Shown here piece by piece: positions 44,427 through 57,381 of a stretch of DNA of 64,000 bases (positions are counted from its first letter, which is position 1; every line of letters starts with the position of its first letter). The notes under the pieces are model-generated. The model saw nothing but the letters and a program-made list of their open reading frames with translations, searched no databases and was not told where the DNA came from. Position numbers and translations under genes: made by a program. The DNA lies in assembly GCF_904849725.1 (NCBI RefSeq), contig NC_058521.1, forward strand, positions 342,162,638-342,226,637, read 5' to 3'. This stretch comes from Hordeum vulgare subsp. vulgare. Its lineage: Eukaryota > Streptophyta > Magnoliopsida > Poales > Poaceae.

Positions 44427-46365
44427 CCCTCCCCCTCGCTCTAGCACCCCTCAGATAGCTTCACCGCGATCACTAGTACGTCCCTAGCCACCCCAGCAAC
44501 CCAGCAGAGCCCCGGTGCTCGAGATCGCCCGAGGCCCCTCCGCCTCAGAGCTCCGGCCGATCTCCGGCTACACGACGGCTCCTGCGCCCCTCGACCCACC
44601 AAACTGATCCTCTCAACCCCAGGAAACTTTCCCCCAACTCGCCCGAGCATTTCCGTGTCTCTAGCCACCTCCTCGACCACCTCCCGAAACTCCTCCGCCA
44701 CGGCCTCCTCGTTGTCGGCGAACCGCTGCCTCTCCGACCTTATTCCGACCACCAGCAGGTAGGCGACAGCAAGCTGAACTCATTCCAGTCCTTGTTGGGG
44801 CTTGAGAGCGTCGGCAACCTCGTCGGCGTGCTCCTCCTCCTCCCGGGTCAGAGGTAGGAGACGACCCCGACAGGTGTGCCCCACCTATCGGTGGCCCAGC
44901 CTCCTCCCCCGCGCTGCCCGCAGCCACTGACCGCAGGGCCTCGCACGTCAGGTTCAAACCTAACGGCGCGCGCGCCTGGGCAGGCTGTCGGCAGGCCATG
45001 GGCCAGCCCAGCTCCAGGCCGAGCCAGCCCAGGAGTTAGCCGATTTTCTTTTTATTTTTAAAACCTGGTTTCTAAGATTTTTATAAAAACATTTAACCAG
45101 TGTAAAAATATAATTTTTCCACTATTATTCTTCTAAAAATAGGTAGTATTTAATAATATGATTGGATGAACTTTTCTACAACTATTATGTTTTACAATAA
45201 TAAAAAGGACTAAATTGGAATAGTTTTGCTTCTGTTTGGTTAATTCCTAAAATGTTCCTTCAAGGGAAATTAAGGAAAATATTTTTCAAAATGATACCTT
45301 AGATTTATCACTAATAAACAACATTTTTAAAATGACTTTGTGATCCGAATCTGTGTGAGCTATATCTTATTTATTGTTTTATCGATGATAGAAAATCCGT
45401 GTGACTCGAAGACCCCGGATACCTAGCTGACCAAGGCAAGCAGCCCTTTGACCACGACTGAGCATATGTTACTTTGCATGATTAAGATAGCAAGTATTTC
45501 TGTTGCATATGATCATAACTGTCGGTAATCATTTGATATGATTTTACCGATGGCTCCCCCGAAGCGCATGCATTGAGCTTGACCCTACCCCTTGAGGGTC
45601 TTGCTAATACCATGTTGACAAGTAAAGATAGCAGTAGTATTACCATGAGCACATTGATGACGTAAAGCAAGAGTTTATGAAAACCCCGTCGGGTGCCACT
45701 AATGCCCGAGGGTGATGATGAATTAGGTGGTCACTTTTGGTGAAGTGATGCACCCGGTATTTGTGTGAGTATGGTTTTGGAAATGGGATTAGATTTATGA
45801 TGTGTCGACCGTCCCAACCTTACAAGTACGACCATGTTACCCCTTATGGGACGGGGCTATGTTGATTACTCTGGTCGGTGCTAGCAAAGAGCCACATTAC
45901 TAGTGGCGGGAGTGATGTGTGGTCACTCTCATGATGGGGTCGTGCCAGGTAGGACGACTATGCCATTTTTATGAGTTCCAGTCACACCGTTGGTCCCCGC
46001 ATGGTTGGTACTGTCAAGAGTCGGTGCTCGTAAGACGTACAACATGTGGGCCGGTACCAATCAAGTGGACCTCTTTGTCTAGTATCGTAAGGGGAAAGGC
46101 ATTGATCGGGTACTTACCTCGGGTATGTTATATACCGCGAGTCGTGGATGACACGGAAGTTTCCCGGATCTCGTGGGTCCAGCGTACTACCTCTGCAGAG
46201 TGTAAACTATTCGAATAGCCGTGTCCACGGCCAAGGACAGCTGGGTAATCCTGCTTAAACTACGTCCAGCTATTTCCGCATAAACCAAACGTGTGTGTGT
46301 GTGTTGATGGAAAAGGTGTTGTTATGAAAGTAATGATATGACCAAGAATCTTGTCCGGGGTCTCA

Positions 46366-47322
46366 TAACCCTCAACAAGGGCACGAGCACGAAATCCCAA
46401 TTTCATCACTTGGAACATCTCGTATGTCCCGCGACATTCGAAACGTCTTTAGTGCCTCAATTCTAAGTCGTTTAAGCATTATGCACTGAAGTATCATGTA
46501 GTTATCAAAAACGCGTATGTCAGATGTTTGCAACATCCACAAACGACACTTGGGGTTCAGCACACCGAGCGGTGCATTAAGGACATAAGCTATCTGTGCA
46601 GAAATGAGGACAATCCTCAGTTTAACAAACCCAGTCCGCATAATTGCTACTATCATCTTTCAACTAAGTTTTCTCTAGGAACATATCAAAAACCATAGAG
46701 CTATAGCACAAGTTCCGACATAATTTACAAAGACCCATTTGACTATGTTCATGACAATTAAGTTCTTCTAATGAACTCCCACTTAGATCGACATCCCTCT
46801 AGTCATCCAAGTGTACATGATCCACGTCGACTAGCCCATGTCCGATCATCACGTGAGACATACTAGTCATCAATGGTGAGCATCTCCATGCTGATGGTAT
46901 CAACCATATGACTCATGTTCGACCGGTCTCCCGTATTTGAGGCCATGTCTATGCATGTTAGGCTCGTCGAGTCAACCTAAATGTTATGCGTGTGTAACCT
47001 GGCTTACACCCGTTGTATGCGAACGTTAGAATCTATCACACCCAATCATCACGTGGTGCTTCGAGACAATGATCCTTCGCAATGGTGCACAGTTAGGGGA
47101 ATACATATCTCGAAATTTTAACGAGGGGTCATCTTATCTTTACTACCGTCGTTCTAAGCAATAAGATGAAAAACATGATAATCATCACATGCAATCATAT
47201 AGTGATATGATATGGACAATATCATCTTGCTCCTTTGATCTCCATATTCGGGGCACCATGATCATCATTGTCACTGGCATGACACCATGATCTCCATCAT
47301 TGTGTCTCCGTGAAGTCATCAT
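46366..47322 (-). other. RT-E leader and start of gag region
   Basis: Sequence continues the minus-strand Copia element after RT-F. It resembles the Angela/BARE gag start and 5' leader at the nucleotide level, but frames are broken. It ends at the RT-H insertion and resumes at 62978. The gag segment expected between here and 35054 is missing. Confidence 0.6.
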
Positions 47323-50300
47323 TGTCGGGACCCCGATCCTAAGCCATAGGAATCCTGTCTGTAACACATCGCATCTCTTTGCGGTCTCACGCACGGTTAT
47401 CCCCAGGGCTGCAGGCTTACCTTAGCCGGGACCGTTTGCGCCTTTTGACTCGCGTATGCAATTGTGTCGCAAGCAATCCAATGTCAACGAACCCGGATCG
47501 ACATGTCTAGTCATAAACTAAAGTGGCAGTTCCGTACAGGGACAGGCATACATGACCCAGCAAAGCAGGTGTCGGTCATCAGCGAATGTAGGTGAGTCGT
47601 AGAAAGCTACAAGGACTCCATTACAACGTGTGACATTTCCCAAAGGATCAGACACAGCAGCTAAGAAGGACACATGCCGGTCAACCAATGTGTCCGGAGC
47701 AGTAGCGAACTACCATGGCTCGATGGAATCACAAAGGGGCATTTCCCCGTAAGGAGTGCTACTAAGGCCTACGACTAGGTCTTCGAACCACATACATATC
47801 AAGTACAACACACGTACGCATGGCATACCGATATGTATAGATACATCGATGGCATCACAACATAACCATAAACATACAAACTTTATTTAGAGGGCTCAGA
47901 CGAGCCACACACATAATATTACACAGATAGGGGTCTCTCGACCCATCATCATAATTCATACACACAAGTCTTACAAGTCAGCGGAAGAGTAAAACTGTCT
48001 CAGTACAAACAGGTGGAAAGATAAAGGCACATGGCCTGACTATCTACAGACCCAACCTAGGGCCAGATCGTAGCTGGGATACCAGCTACTCGTCGTCGTG
48101 AACGTCTAGGTAGAACCCTCCATTAGGGTCGTTAACAACCTCTACAACGAATTATTAAGCAAACGTGAGTACGAAAGTACTCAGCAAGACTTTACTAAAA
48201 CTATCTACTCATACAATGTATCATCAAGGATTTGTGGGGTTTCATGCGGAAAGCCAGCATTTGACTCTTGGCTAGACAACTTGCATTTTTAAATAGTTTT
48301 GACAACTTTGATTTCTCGCACACGAGTCCACTAACACCACAACAATACTCCATCCTGGAATCATTCCATCTCCCTACACAAATGCCATCCATGACACTCA
48401 CACTTATCTTGACAATTTTATGAGTAGCCATTATAGTTATCTATGAACAACATATGCTTCCAAGTAGTCCATATCCGCAGACGCGGCTATTAGAATAGAT
48501 CATAACCCTACAGGGGTGTACTTCTTCACACACGCTCTCGCCACTTATCGCCATGTGCACGTCATGCACCTCGGCAACGTTCAAGCAGAAGCCCAGCGAG
48601 GGAGTCGGCCACGACCGTTAACCACGCTAATACTTAGTCCAGGTCTATCGCCTATCTCAGGGTAACCCGCACGGAAGTCCGGCTGAGATTTCCGCTACGG
48701 CCCCAAATGATGTGCGCAGGGTTCCCTAGCCCACCATCCGGGTGCCACTTGGTACACTGTGCCACTGCGTACCGCATCATAGCCCACCTCTAAGGTCAGC
48801 GCTACGCACGGCCTCCAGCATGACTATAAACACCAGAAACTACTTGCAACTCCTGGACGGGTACTAAGCGGTTAATAAGTCGAGCGGGGTCATATTTCAG
48901 GGCCCAGCATGTGGTAGTATCTTTTCTTGGATTACATACACGGAACTCAGTTCCTAAGGACTGTTCCAATGAAACAACCCGCCATGTACTCCTACATAGC
49001 CTTTCACCAGTACCTTTACCAAAACAGGTTCAACACACCACCTTTACTAACTGAACACATTCTCACGGTCCTGTTCATCACCCAGATGACAGACCATACA
49101 CAACTCTAAGAATAGCATGCATAGCAGGATAAGGCACATCATGGCTCAAGCATCTACCAGGTATGCTAGGTTGCAAGGTTCAGCTATTTACTGTGACAAG
49201 GACAGGTCATGCAAATGAAGTGGGTTCAACTAACATGGTAAAAGCATTGAAAGCATTTTGACCTAATGCAATAAATAAGAGCAGGAGCGAGAACATGGGA
49301 TTTATCGGGATGATCAAAATGGTTGCTTGCCTTGTTGCTCAGCAGAGGGGTTATATCCGTCAGTCGGATAATCAGACGTATCTGGAGGGGCGGAGCCTAC
49401 CAGAATAACAACAATCAATCAGTATCAAACATATGCAACAAAATGATGCATGAAATGCAATGTAGCATGGTTTGAGATGACTAGCAGAACCCTTTGGGTG
49501 ATCTTGATTTGAAATCATAGTTCAAATATCATTTGAATTATAATTTATTAAATTCTTTTAATTGATTTGACCTGATGCTGTTTCATAACTTTGTTTTTCA
49601 TGCATTAAAATAGCACCATTGGATCCTTGAATTTTTCTGATCCTTTTACATATATTATTTGTCAAATTTGGAGTTATATTCAATTTTCTATGAATTTCCA
49701 AAGTTTTGAACTTATTCTAGAATTATTTTTAAACAGAAAAGCTTTTATTGCATCAGCATGACATCAGCACGTCAATCTGGCCATTGAAAGTCAAACCTAA
49801 CCAGTGGGACCCACTGGTCAGTGACTTTGGCCAGTTTTTAGTTAAATTTAAACTTAATTAGTTATTTAACACTACTGGACCCACATGTCAGTGGTTGTTT
49901 AGGTTTTTATTTAATTAATTATTTTATTAATCCTAAACTTAATTAGCCAGGGGGCTGGACCCACCTGTCATAGGCTCAGGGGGGTCAGTTCCACCGGCGA
50001 CGAGCTCGATCTCGCCCGCGATGAGCCTCCAAAGACCACAAAGACGGCAGAGGGGCTCCGGAATGCATCTCCGATGACCAAATGCACGGCGGAGGGCACC
50101 AAACGAACCAGCACACAGCCGGAGTTCCATTTCTGCAAAGAACCGAAGCTAAGATGGCCGGAGATGACGCCAGCGACGAGCTTGGTGGTGGCCGAAGCTC
50201 GGGCTATGTTGGGATCGATGAAACAGAGGGCATTTCGCGCGGGGCTGGGCTCCTACAGCATCTACGAGACGTACTGAAGCCATTGGTGGCCTCAGAATGA

Positions 50301-51378
50301 CCAGCCGGTCACCGGAGAGCTACCGGCGACGAGGTCCTGCAGCGGATCTCGTCAGGCTCCGGTGGAATCGGGGCCTAGAGAAAGGGATCGAGGGGGAAAA
50401 CTTGGGGGAAAGAACCCTCAGCTCACGGGGAGTGCAGAGGTGTCGAGAGTGGGCTCGGGGATGGCCTGAGGAGGGAGAACAACGGCGGCGAGCTCCAGTG
50501 ACCCGAGGAGGAAGATGATGGCGTCACAGCGTTTCACAGCTTCTCGGCGTCGATTGACTGGCTGGAGAGCTTCAGGGGATCACGGCGAAGCTAACGCGCA
50601 GCTTGGGAGAGAGGAAGAAGGGATGGAGCGACGGCGAGCTCGAGCTCAAGCATGCGGTCATGGCGGCCGAGAGGAGAAGAGACCAGGGGGGCGAATGAGG
50701 CGCGGAGGAGCTCGGGGAGATCTTCCGGGAACTTATCCCCTTTGCGCCAGCGCGACGCGGCGGCCAGGCCAACGCACAGGTGCGTGGCCGCGCCAAAACG
50801 AGCGGCGGCCACCTCCTGCTGCTCGCTGGCAAGGAAGACGACGGGGAGCAGCTGGGCCTGAGCCAGGTGAGCGACAGGTAAGCTTATTTTCATTTTTTTC
50901 ATTTCTGTTTCTGTTTTATTCTCTCTGATATTGTTTCATTTATTTTTGGCTCCAAATTATTCCTAAAATAGTTTGAAAAATACTAGAGTGTTAGTTGGAA
51001 TATTTCCAACCACTCATAAAGATTTCAACATTTTTGGAAACTTTGATTTATTTGAAATCAAATATATAGTTGATTTCAGTACCTTTTAACTTAAATTTAA
51101 AATGCCAAAAGTATTTTGAAAATAGGTTTCATCTCTGATATCTTGTTTTCTATATTCATCGGAAAAGATGAACTTTTCTAATGGCCATTTTGGGTTCATT
51201 GATTTGGCACTTGTTGGAATTCTTTTGAATAAAAGGTGGCTAGGATTTTGCTTTGGTTTTCTTTACTTTAATTTGGATTTCTTTTCCTTCCTTGAGTGCA
51301 ATTCAAATTCTTAAGATGCAATGGAAGAAAATATGAGCTCAAACTTGCTAAACCCTAATGGGGATCAGGGATGTGAGA
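47323..51378 (-). repeat. RT-H 3' LTR
   Basis: On the + strand it runs TGTCGGGACCCC to GGATGTGAGA (terminal CA changed to GA). A GC-rich stretch at about 49980-50880 produces several long chance frames. Three GGACCCAC motifs are at 49807, 49877 and 49957. Confidence 0.9.
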
Positions 51379-53935
51379 ACTCACCCCCACTCAACAAAAT
51401 CTCGTCCCAAGATTTGGAAGTCGTCGGAAATAGCGCGGGATACTCAAGTAGGAGACGATCCTCTCTTACCCATGTTGCCTCCTTTTCGGAATGATTTGAC
51501 CACTGAACTTTAAGAAACTTGTGGTTTTGACGTCGATTGGTACGCTCAGCTTGATCAAGAATACGCACAGGGTATTCTCGGTATGAAAGGTTATCTTGGA
51601 GATCAAGCATTTCGTGGTCCACTCCGCGGATAGGATCTGAAAAGCAACCCCTGAGTTGCGAGACGTGGAATACATCATGAACCTTGGAAAGATGCGTAGG
51701 AAGTTCCAATTGGTAGGCAACTTCTCCTCGTTTGGCAAGAATGCGAAAAGGACCAATGTAGCAAGGAGCCAACTTGCCCTTGATACCGAATCGATGGGTA
51801 CCCTTCAAAGGTGTAACCCAAAGGTAAGCCTTCTCGTCAACTTCAAAGGTCACAGCCTTATGATGACGATCATATTGGCTCTTTTGACGAGACTGGGCTG
51901 TTTTCAACTTTTCACGAATAATGCGAACTTGCTCTTCTGCATCCTGGATCATATCCGGGCCAAAGAGTTGCCTCTCTCCGGTTTCTGACCAATTAAGAGG
52001 TGTTCGACATTTTCATCCATAGAGAACTTCAAAAGGATCTTTGCCCAAGCTTGATTGATAACTATTGTTATAAGCAAATTCGGTGAATGGAACGCACTTC
52101 TCCCAATTCATACTAAACGATATAACACAAGCTCGGAGCATATCTTCTAGGACTTGATTCACTCTTTCTACTTGACCACTTGATTGAGGATGGAAAGCAG
52201 TGCTAAAAGATAAGTGAGTCCCCATGGCATTCTGAAAACTCTCCCAGAAGCGAGAAGTAAAGATACTTCCACGGTCTGAGTTAATCTCCAGAGGAACACC
52301 ATGAAGAGACACTATTCGAGAGATATATAACTCAGCTAGCTGGCTAGCTGTTATACTCTCACGAACTGGAAGAAAATGAGCTACTTTGGAAAGACGGCCA
52401 ATGACCACAAAGATAGCATTATTTCCTTTCTTGGTCTTGGGAAATCCGGTGATGAAATCCATACTGACTTTATCCCATTTCCATTCAGGAATAGCTAAAG
52501 GTTGAAGGGTGCCAGCAGGCCTTTGATGTTCTGCCTTAACTCGACGACAAACGTCGCAGTTAGCAACGAACTCAACAATTTCTCTCTTCATCCTAGTCCA
52601 CCAAAACCTGTGGCGTAGGTCCTGACACATCTTAGTACTACCAAGATGAATGGTGAGAGGAGAATCATGAGCTTCCTTAAGGATTAACTGCCTTAGATGT
52701 GGATTCTTAGGAACCACTAGCCGATTCTGGAAGAACACAACATCTTGATCATTCATGGAGAATTCCTTAGCGTTTCCGCTAATAATATTCTCCTTGATCC
52801 GTGATATACCCTTATCACGGTTCTGGCCAGCTATGATTTGATCCTTAAGAGTAGGCTTCGCCACTAGGGTAGAAAGGAATCCTTGAGGAACAATGTGAAG
52901 ATTTAACTTCCGAAATTCCTCATAGAGATGTGGTTGACCTCGTTGTAGCATCAGGTTGTTACAATAAGACTTACGACTTAGTGCATCAGCCATAACATTG
53001 GCCTTCCCCAGGGTGTAAGTTATCCCTAAGTCGTAATCTGTGATCAACTCAACCCACCGTCTTTGCCTGAGATTCAAATCCGGCTGGGTGAAGATATATT
53101 TCATACTTTGGTGATTAGTGAATATTTCGCAACGATTACCGAGAAGGTAATGTCGCCAGGTAAGTGCATGGACTACTGCTGCAAGCTCAAGATCATGTGT
53201 AGGATAATTATCCTCATGTGGACGCAACTGTAGAGATGCGTATGCAATCACATGACGATCCTGCATGAGAATGCAACCTAATCCATGTCGCGAGGCGTCG
53301 CAGTAGATAACAAAGTCCTTAGAGAAATCTGGTGGTAACAACACAGGTGCGGAAGTCAGGTGTCTTTTCAGTTCCTGAAAGCTATGCTCACATTGTGGTG
53401 TCCACTCAAACTTTTTATCTTTCTTGAGGAGTTCAGTTAGAGGCTTTTCCACCTTGGAGAAATTCTCGACAAAGCAGCGACAATAGCTCGCTAGACCAAG
53501 AAAACTCCTCACTTGCTTAACCGATTCAGGTTGAGTCCAATCAAGGACAGCTTGAACTCTCTCGGGATTGACAGCAATACCCCTACCAGAGATTACGTGA
53601 CCTAGATAGCTCACTTCTGGTAACCAAAATTCACATTTTGAAAACTTGGCATAAAGGCGATGCTCTCGAAGTTTCATCAATACCAGCCTTAGATGCTCGG
53701 CATGTTCTTGTTCGTTCTTCGAGTAGATGAGAATATCATCGAGGTATACTACGACGAATTTATCCAAATACTCCATGAAGATTAAATTCATCAAGCGAGA
53801 GAAGGTGGCTAGGGCATTGGTTAAACCAAAGGACTTGACGGTGTACTCGTATTGGCCATAACGAGTGACAAAAGTCGTTTTTGGAATGTCCCCGTTCTTG
53901 ATCTTGATTTGATGGTATCCCAACCTCAAATCCAT
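51365..53935 (-). pseudogene. pol: RT-H pol: RT, RNase H, integrase, chromodomain
   Basis: One frame interrupted only by a TGA at 52013-52015. In the 640-residue first part, reverse transcriptase has [10 protein letters not shown] at the start and catalytic YLDD at residues 64-67. RNase H has Asp213, Glu250, Asn274 (expected Asp) and Asp317. Integrase has the zinc site His423, His430, Cys460, Cys463 and catalytic Asp493, Asp554 and Glu590. The second part (51952-51365) has the GPF/Y region (CYIGPFRILAKRGEV) and a chromodomain-like segment YPVRILDQ...FLKVQWSNHSEKEATW at about 51586-51428. Such domains steer integration to chromatin. The frame ends 14 bases inside the LTR. Confidence 0.9.
51379..51395 (-). 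promoter_or_regulatory. RT-H polypurine tract
   Basis: On the minus strand it reads TGAGTGGGGGTGAGT just before the 3' LTR. The last codons of pol run through it. Confidence 0.75.
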
Positions 53936-54291
53936 TTTGGAGAAGACTGAGGATCCAGCGAGCTGATCATACAGGTCGTTGATCCTGGGGAGCGAATACT
54001 TGTTCTTTATGGTGACTAGATTAACTGGTCAATAATCTACAACCATCCGATCCGTTCCATCTTTCTTCTTGACGACGAGGACAGGACAAGCCCAAGGAGA
54101 AGAGCTAGGACGAATGAAACCTTTATTCAAGGCCTCATCTAGTTGCTTCTTAAGTTCGGCTAGCTCCAGGGATGCCATCTTATAAGGTCTTCTAGCTATT
54201 GGAACGGTCCCGGAACAAAGTCTATCACAAACTCTACATCTCTGTCAGGTGGAATTCCTGGCAGTTCCTCTGGAAAAACATCCGGGAAGTC
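53936..54291 (-). pseudogene. RT-H protease-RT linker and RT fingers, broken
   Basis: This part joins the protease frame to the palm. It has a TGA at 54292-54294, a one-base deletion near 54210, and a TGA at 54029-54031 within the [10 protein letters not shown] region. Recognisable pieces include [16 protein letters not shown] and [15 protein letters not shown]. Confidence 0.8.
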
Positions 54292-55850
54292 TCAGACTAC
54301 CGGAATGTCTTCAAGTTCTGGAAGAGGGTTGGCATTAAGGGAATAGAGTTGGCATTTGGCAGCTCGAGTAGAGACATTGACTATCTCACCCGAGGGATGA
54401 GTAAGCTGAACATTTCTAGAATGAGTATCAATCTTGGCATAATGAGCTGACATCCAGTCCATACCCAAGATGATATTGATATCCGAAGATTTCAGGGCTA
54501 TCAAAGATGCTAGAAAAAGTAGCTTGTCTACTAGAATTTCAATGTCATAGGTTATCCTGGAGGTTTGCCACTTACTACCAGGGGTTTGGACAACCAATGG
54601 GATTGGCATATCACAGAAAGACATGTTATGCAACTGTGCATAACTTTCCGAAATGAAGGAATGAGATGACCCAGTGTCAAAAAGAACAAACGTTGGGTGA
54701 TGATTAACAAGGAGCGTACCCAAATTGACGTCGGGATCCTCTGCAGCTTCTTCTGCTGAAACATAGTTCACACAGCCACGTGCAGGAATTGGCTTCACAT
54801 AGTAAGCTTTGCCCGACTTGCCTTGCCCAACGGACTTTCCGGGTTGCTTGGCACCCATATTCTGAGGACACTCTCGGGAATAGTGCCCTGGTTCTCCACA
54901 CTTGTAACAGATCACCTGATTGGCATGTGGTGCAGCATTGCTAACTGGACCACCATAGGTTTTTGCTGGAGGGTTGGTCTGATTCGCCTGAGGCGCCACA
55001 TAGGATGGCCTCGGGGTATATCTTGGCGGCAGAGAACTATTTAGAACCCACAGCCTGCGTTTCAGGAACGCGGAACCAGATGACGAGCCAGAGTCACGGG
55101 AGTGCTTCTTTGTGGCTTCATAGTCGGTATGACCAGTCTCGGCACTGATCGCCTTGTTGACAAGAGCTTGAAAGCTTGTACATTCGTGGAGGAACAAATC
55201 ACGACGAAGTTCAGGGCTCAGACCCTTGCGGAATCTTGATTGCTTCTTGGCATCAGTTGACACCTCCTCAGTTGCATAGCGGGCGAGGTTACCGAACTCG
55301 CGGCTATAGGCATCCACGGTCAATTTTCCCTGGGTGAATGCACAAAACTCCTCTCTCTTTCTGTCCATCAGGCCCTCTGGAATATGGTGTAGACGGAAGG
55401 CTGAACTAAAGTCTGCCCATGTGGCTGCTGGTTCAGCAGGATGCATAGCTCAAAGTTCTCCCACTACAGATTGGCGGGTCCTTCCAGAAAGTACGCCGCA
55501 AAGGTCACCTTGTCGGCCTTGGAAACATTTGCGGAGCGAATCTTGCGCGATATACTGCACAACCAGTCATCAGCGTCGAGGGGGTCGACGGAGTGATGGA
55601 ACTTTGGAGGATTCAGCTTCACAAAGTCATTGAGGGACACTGCATCATTCCTAGGCTGACGAGCCGTATTTTGCTCAATACGCTCTAACATATGGTTGGT
55701 CTCCCTTTTGTTTCTCTGTGCCTCTAGCATAACTTCCGCCAAAGAGGGCGGGTGAGGCAGTTCCTCTTGCGATGCTTGACTACCCTCTCCTTGCTCATCA
55801 GCAGGGGCACGGTTCAACCTGGTGAACACCATCCTGACAAACAAACTCAC
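54292..55850 (-). pseudogene. gag: RT-H gag and protease
   Basis: The frame 55850-55464 starts MSLFVRMVFTRLNRAP and carries the Gag N-terminal core (FVKLNPPKFHH, DADDWLCSI, FAAYFLEGPANL). A stop at a Trp position (about 55463) and a frameshift a few bases on join it to 55446-54292. That part has WADFSSAFRLHHIP, a zinc knuckle CYKCGEPGHYSREC at residues 180-193, and a protease with VLFDTGSSHSFIS at residues 254-266 and LGMDWMSAHYA. Order and motifs are typical for chromovirus-like Gypsy elements. The real start could be at the second Met. Confidence 0.87.
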
Positions 55851-56346
55851 AGCTTAGACCAATACCAACATCCACACTAACTATGGATTAAGAATGCACT
55901 GAACACATCGAATGCGGAAATGAACATCCGAACAGCATGGTAACAAGCAACTGCTGTATATACACCATGGTTCATACACACAATTACATAGTTCAGTACA
56001 ACCTTAACCGAAGAGCAAACTACTGAAAAGATGACACTACTCATCAGAGGCTTTCCAAGCTTCCTATACATTATTTATCTATGCCTCCGGAATTCATCTT
56101 TCGACATAAGCATACTCCACAAGACACGTAGGACTGTGGAAGTATAACTACTACCATACTATCCTTCCACTGACGGGTTCAGGCATCCGCATAGAACATC
56201 TCATAAAGGTTGCCTCCATGACCTGGGAGCTCAACCTGCGGATCAGGAAATACTCGAGCCTGAGACCCCTGGGATCCGTAAGGACACGGATGTGGCCTTG
56301 GTCCCTTGACTGGTGGTGGTAAAGGTCCCCGAAGAGGGGTGACTCC
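55851..56346 (-). other. RT-H spacer between accessory ORF and gag
   Basis: About 0.5 kb with broken frames; the accessory frame may continue with further stops to about 56160. Nothing else recognised. Confidence 0.5.
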
Positions 56347-56952
56347 TCATATAGCAGGCCAGTCAACATGAGCCGGAAGATGGGTCCTAACAGGGTTCAG
56401 CATCTCCATATCTCCATACCCTGTCTGGACTATAGGTGCCAGCTGCGTGAAAGCCGTCCACACACGGGCACGTGTAGCATAGAGCTCCATACGAAGGGCA
56501 CGAGCATCCATGTCTCTATTCTCTAGCATCTCAACAGTGGACTACAGCAGCGGATCCTCCATAGAGGAATCAAAGTAGACCCCACTGAGGTATCCTTCTT
56601 CTCCTGGCTGAGAGGCAGGAACATAGCAGAACTCTGAATTCTGCAGCAGTGCATGTCTGGCTCTCATGATGGTCAGCATTGAATAGGCAGCATCTTGTAC
56701 TGCCATGTCAACAGTGACACCCAATCCATAAGACCAATGGATCGGCTCCTCAGCTCCAGGGTAACCTGGGAATACCCTAACAGTGCAGAGGTACTGACTC
56801 TGATTAAAATCCCGATACTGCTCCTCCACTGTGTACTCTGGGTACCAACGATAACCGGCTACTGACATCATCCTGGCTAGCATGGCCGTATGACCTGGCA
56901 CATGAATGCACCTAGTCATACGGACCACCTGACGAGAAGGACGGCCAGGCAT
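56347..56952 (-). pseudogene. RT-H accessory ORF upstream of gag, one amber stop
   Basis: The frame opens MPGRPSRQVV at 56952 and is interrupted by one TAG at 56542-56544; it then continues in the same frame to 56347. The first part has strand-like YLCTVRVFPGY followed by a helix VDMAVQDAAYSMLTIMRA. The second part (VEMLENRDMDARALRMEL) is a likely amphipathic helix. The strand pair, AV-x2-AA helix and charged C-terminal helix match the layout of the RT-B ORF at 6034-6489. Function unknown; I know of similar ORFs in grass retrotransposons but no assigned role. Confidence 0.6.
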
Positions 56953-57381
56953 CTGAAAATAGAGAGTAATGCAAAAGCATTAGAGCTCTGAAGACAAAAT
57001 TTGGGCAGCATAGCGGTTGTAAATACTCAAAAAACAATTTTGAGACATCCCACAAAGATAGGATAGCATAACCACTCAAGTATCAAGTTCAATACCATGG
57101 TCAGCAAAACTTACTTCCTTTTCCTTGGAATAAAAGAAACCCAAAGTAACTCTCGACTCGTTGTCCTATAATCTATCGATCAGAAACACGAGCCTAAGAG
57201 AAAGATAAGTAACCTAGTCCTTAATCCCCGCAGAAAAGACGAGGATGACCAGAATAGAGTAATTAAAGAAGTGAAGCAAGAATCTTACGTTCCCTTCCAC
57301 AAACAATTCCCTTATATATAACTAAAGCAATTCTAGACTCAACTTCGGCCAGTTTGGCTTAGTAATCCTACAGTCAGTCAG
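56953..57381 (-). other. RT-H 5' untranslated region
   Basis: About 0.43 kb between the primer site and the accessory ORF. No frame seen. Confidence 0.6.

Larger units (their letters stand above)
35055..46365 (+). mobile_element. RT-F: LTR-only Gypsy block, split by RT-G
   Basis: Sequence at 35055-36372 and 44097-46365 is continuous once RT-G is removed (about 3.6 kb). It begins TGTCACACCCTG, similar to the LTR start of RT-H (TGTCACATCCCTG), and its end near GTCCGGGGTCTCA resembles the RT-H LTR end. It has a TATA box at 44417-44426 and a GC-rich stretch at 44100-45040. I see no internal coding part, so it may be a solo LTR. The left flank is TTCTT but no matching right flank was found, so the right border is approximate. 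Confidence 0.6.

Noticed and set aside
44162..45061. Overlapping frames in a GC-rich block downstream of a TATA box
   Set aside because: They lie in the RT-F LTR, are on both strands and overlap; no recognisable domain.
46288..46304. GT microsatellite as regulatory element
   Set aside because: It is only a short simple repeat in RT-F with nothing around it to suggest a function.
50297..50928. Long GC-rich frames that might be a gene
   Set aside because: They lie inside the RT-H LTR, occur on both strands, recur altered in the other LTR (60365-61040) and have biased Arg/Gly/Ala composition without any domain.
54199..54450. + strand frame opposite the RT-H protease
   Set aside because: The minus strand has the real protease and linker reading.
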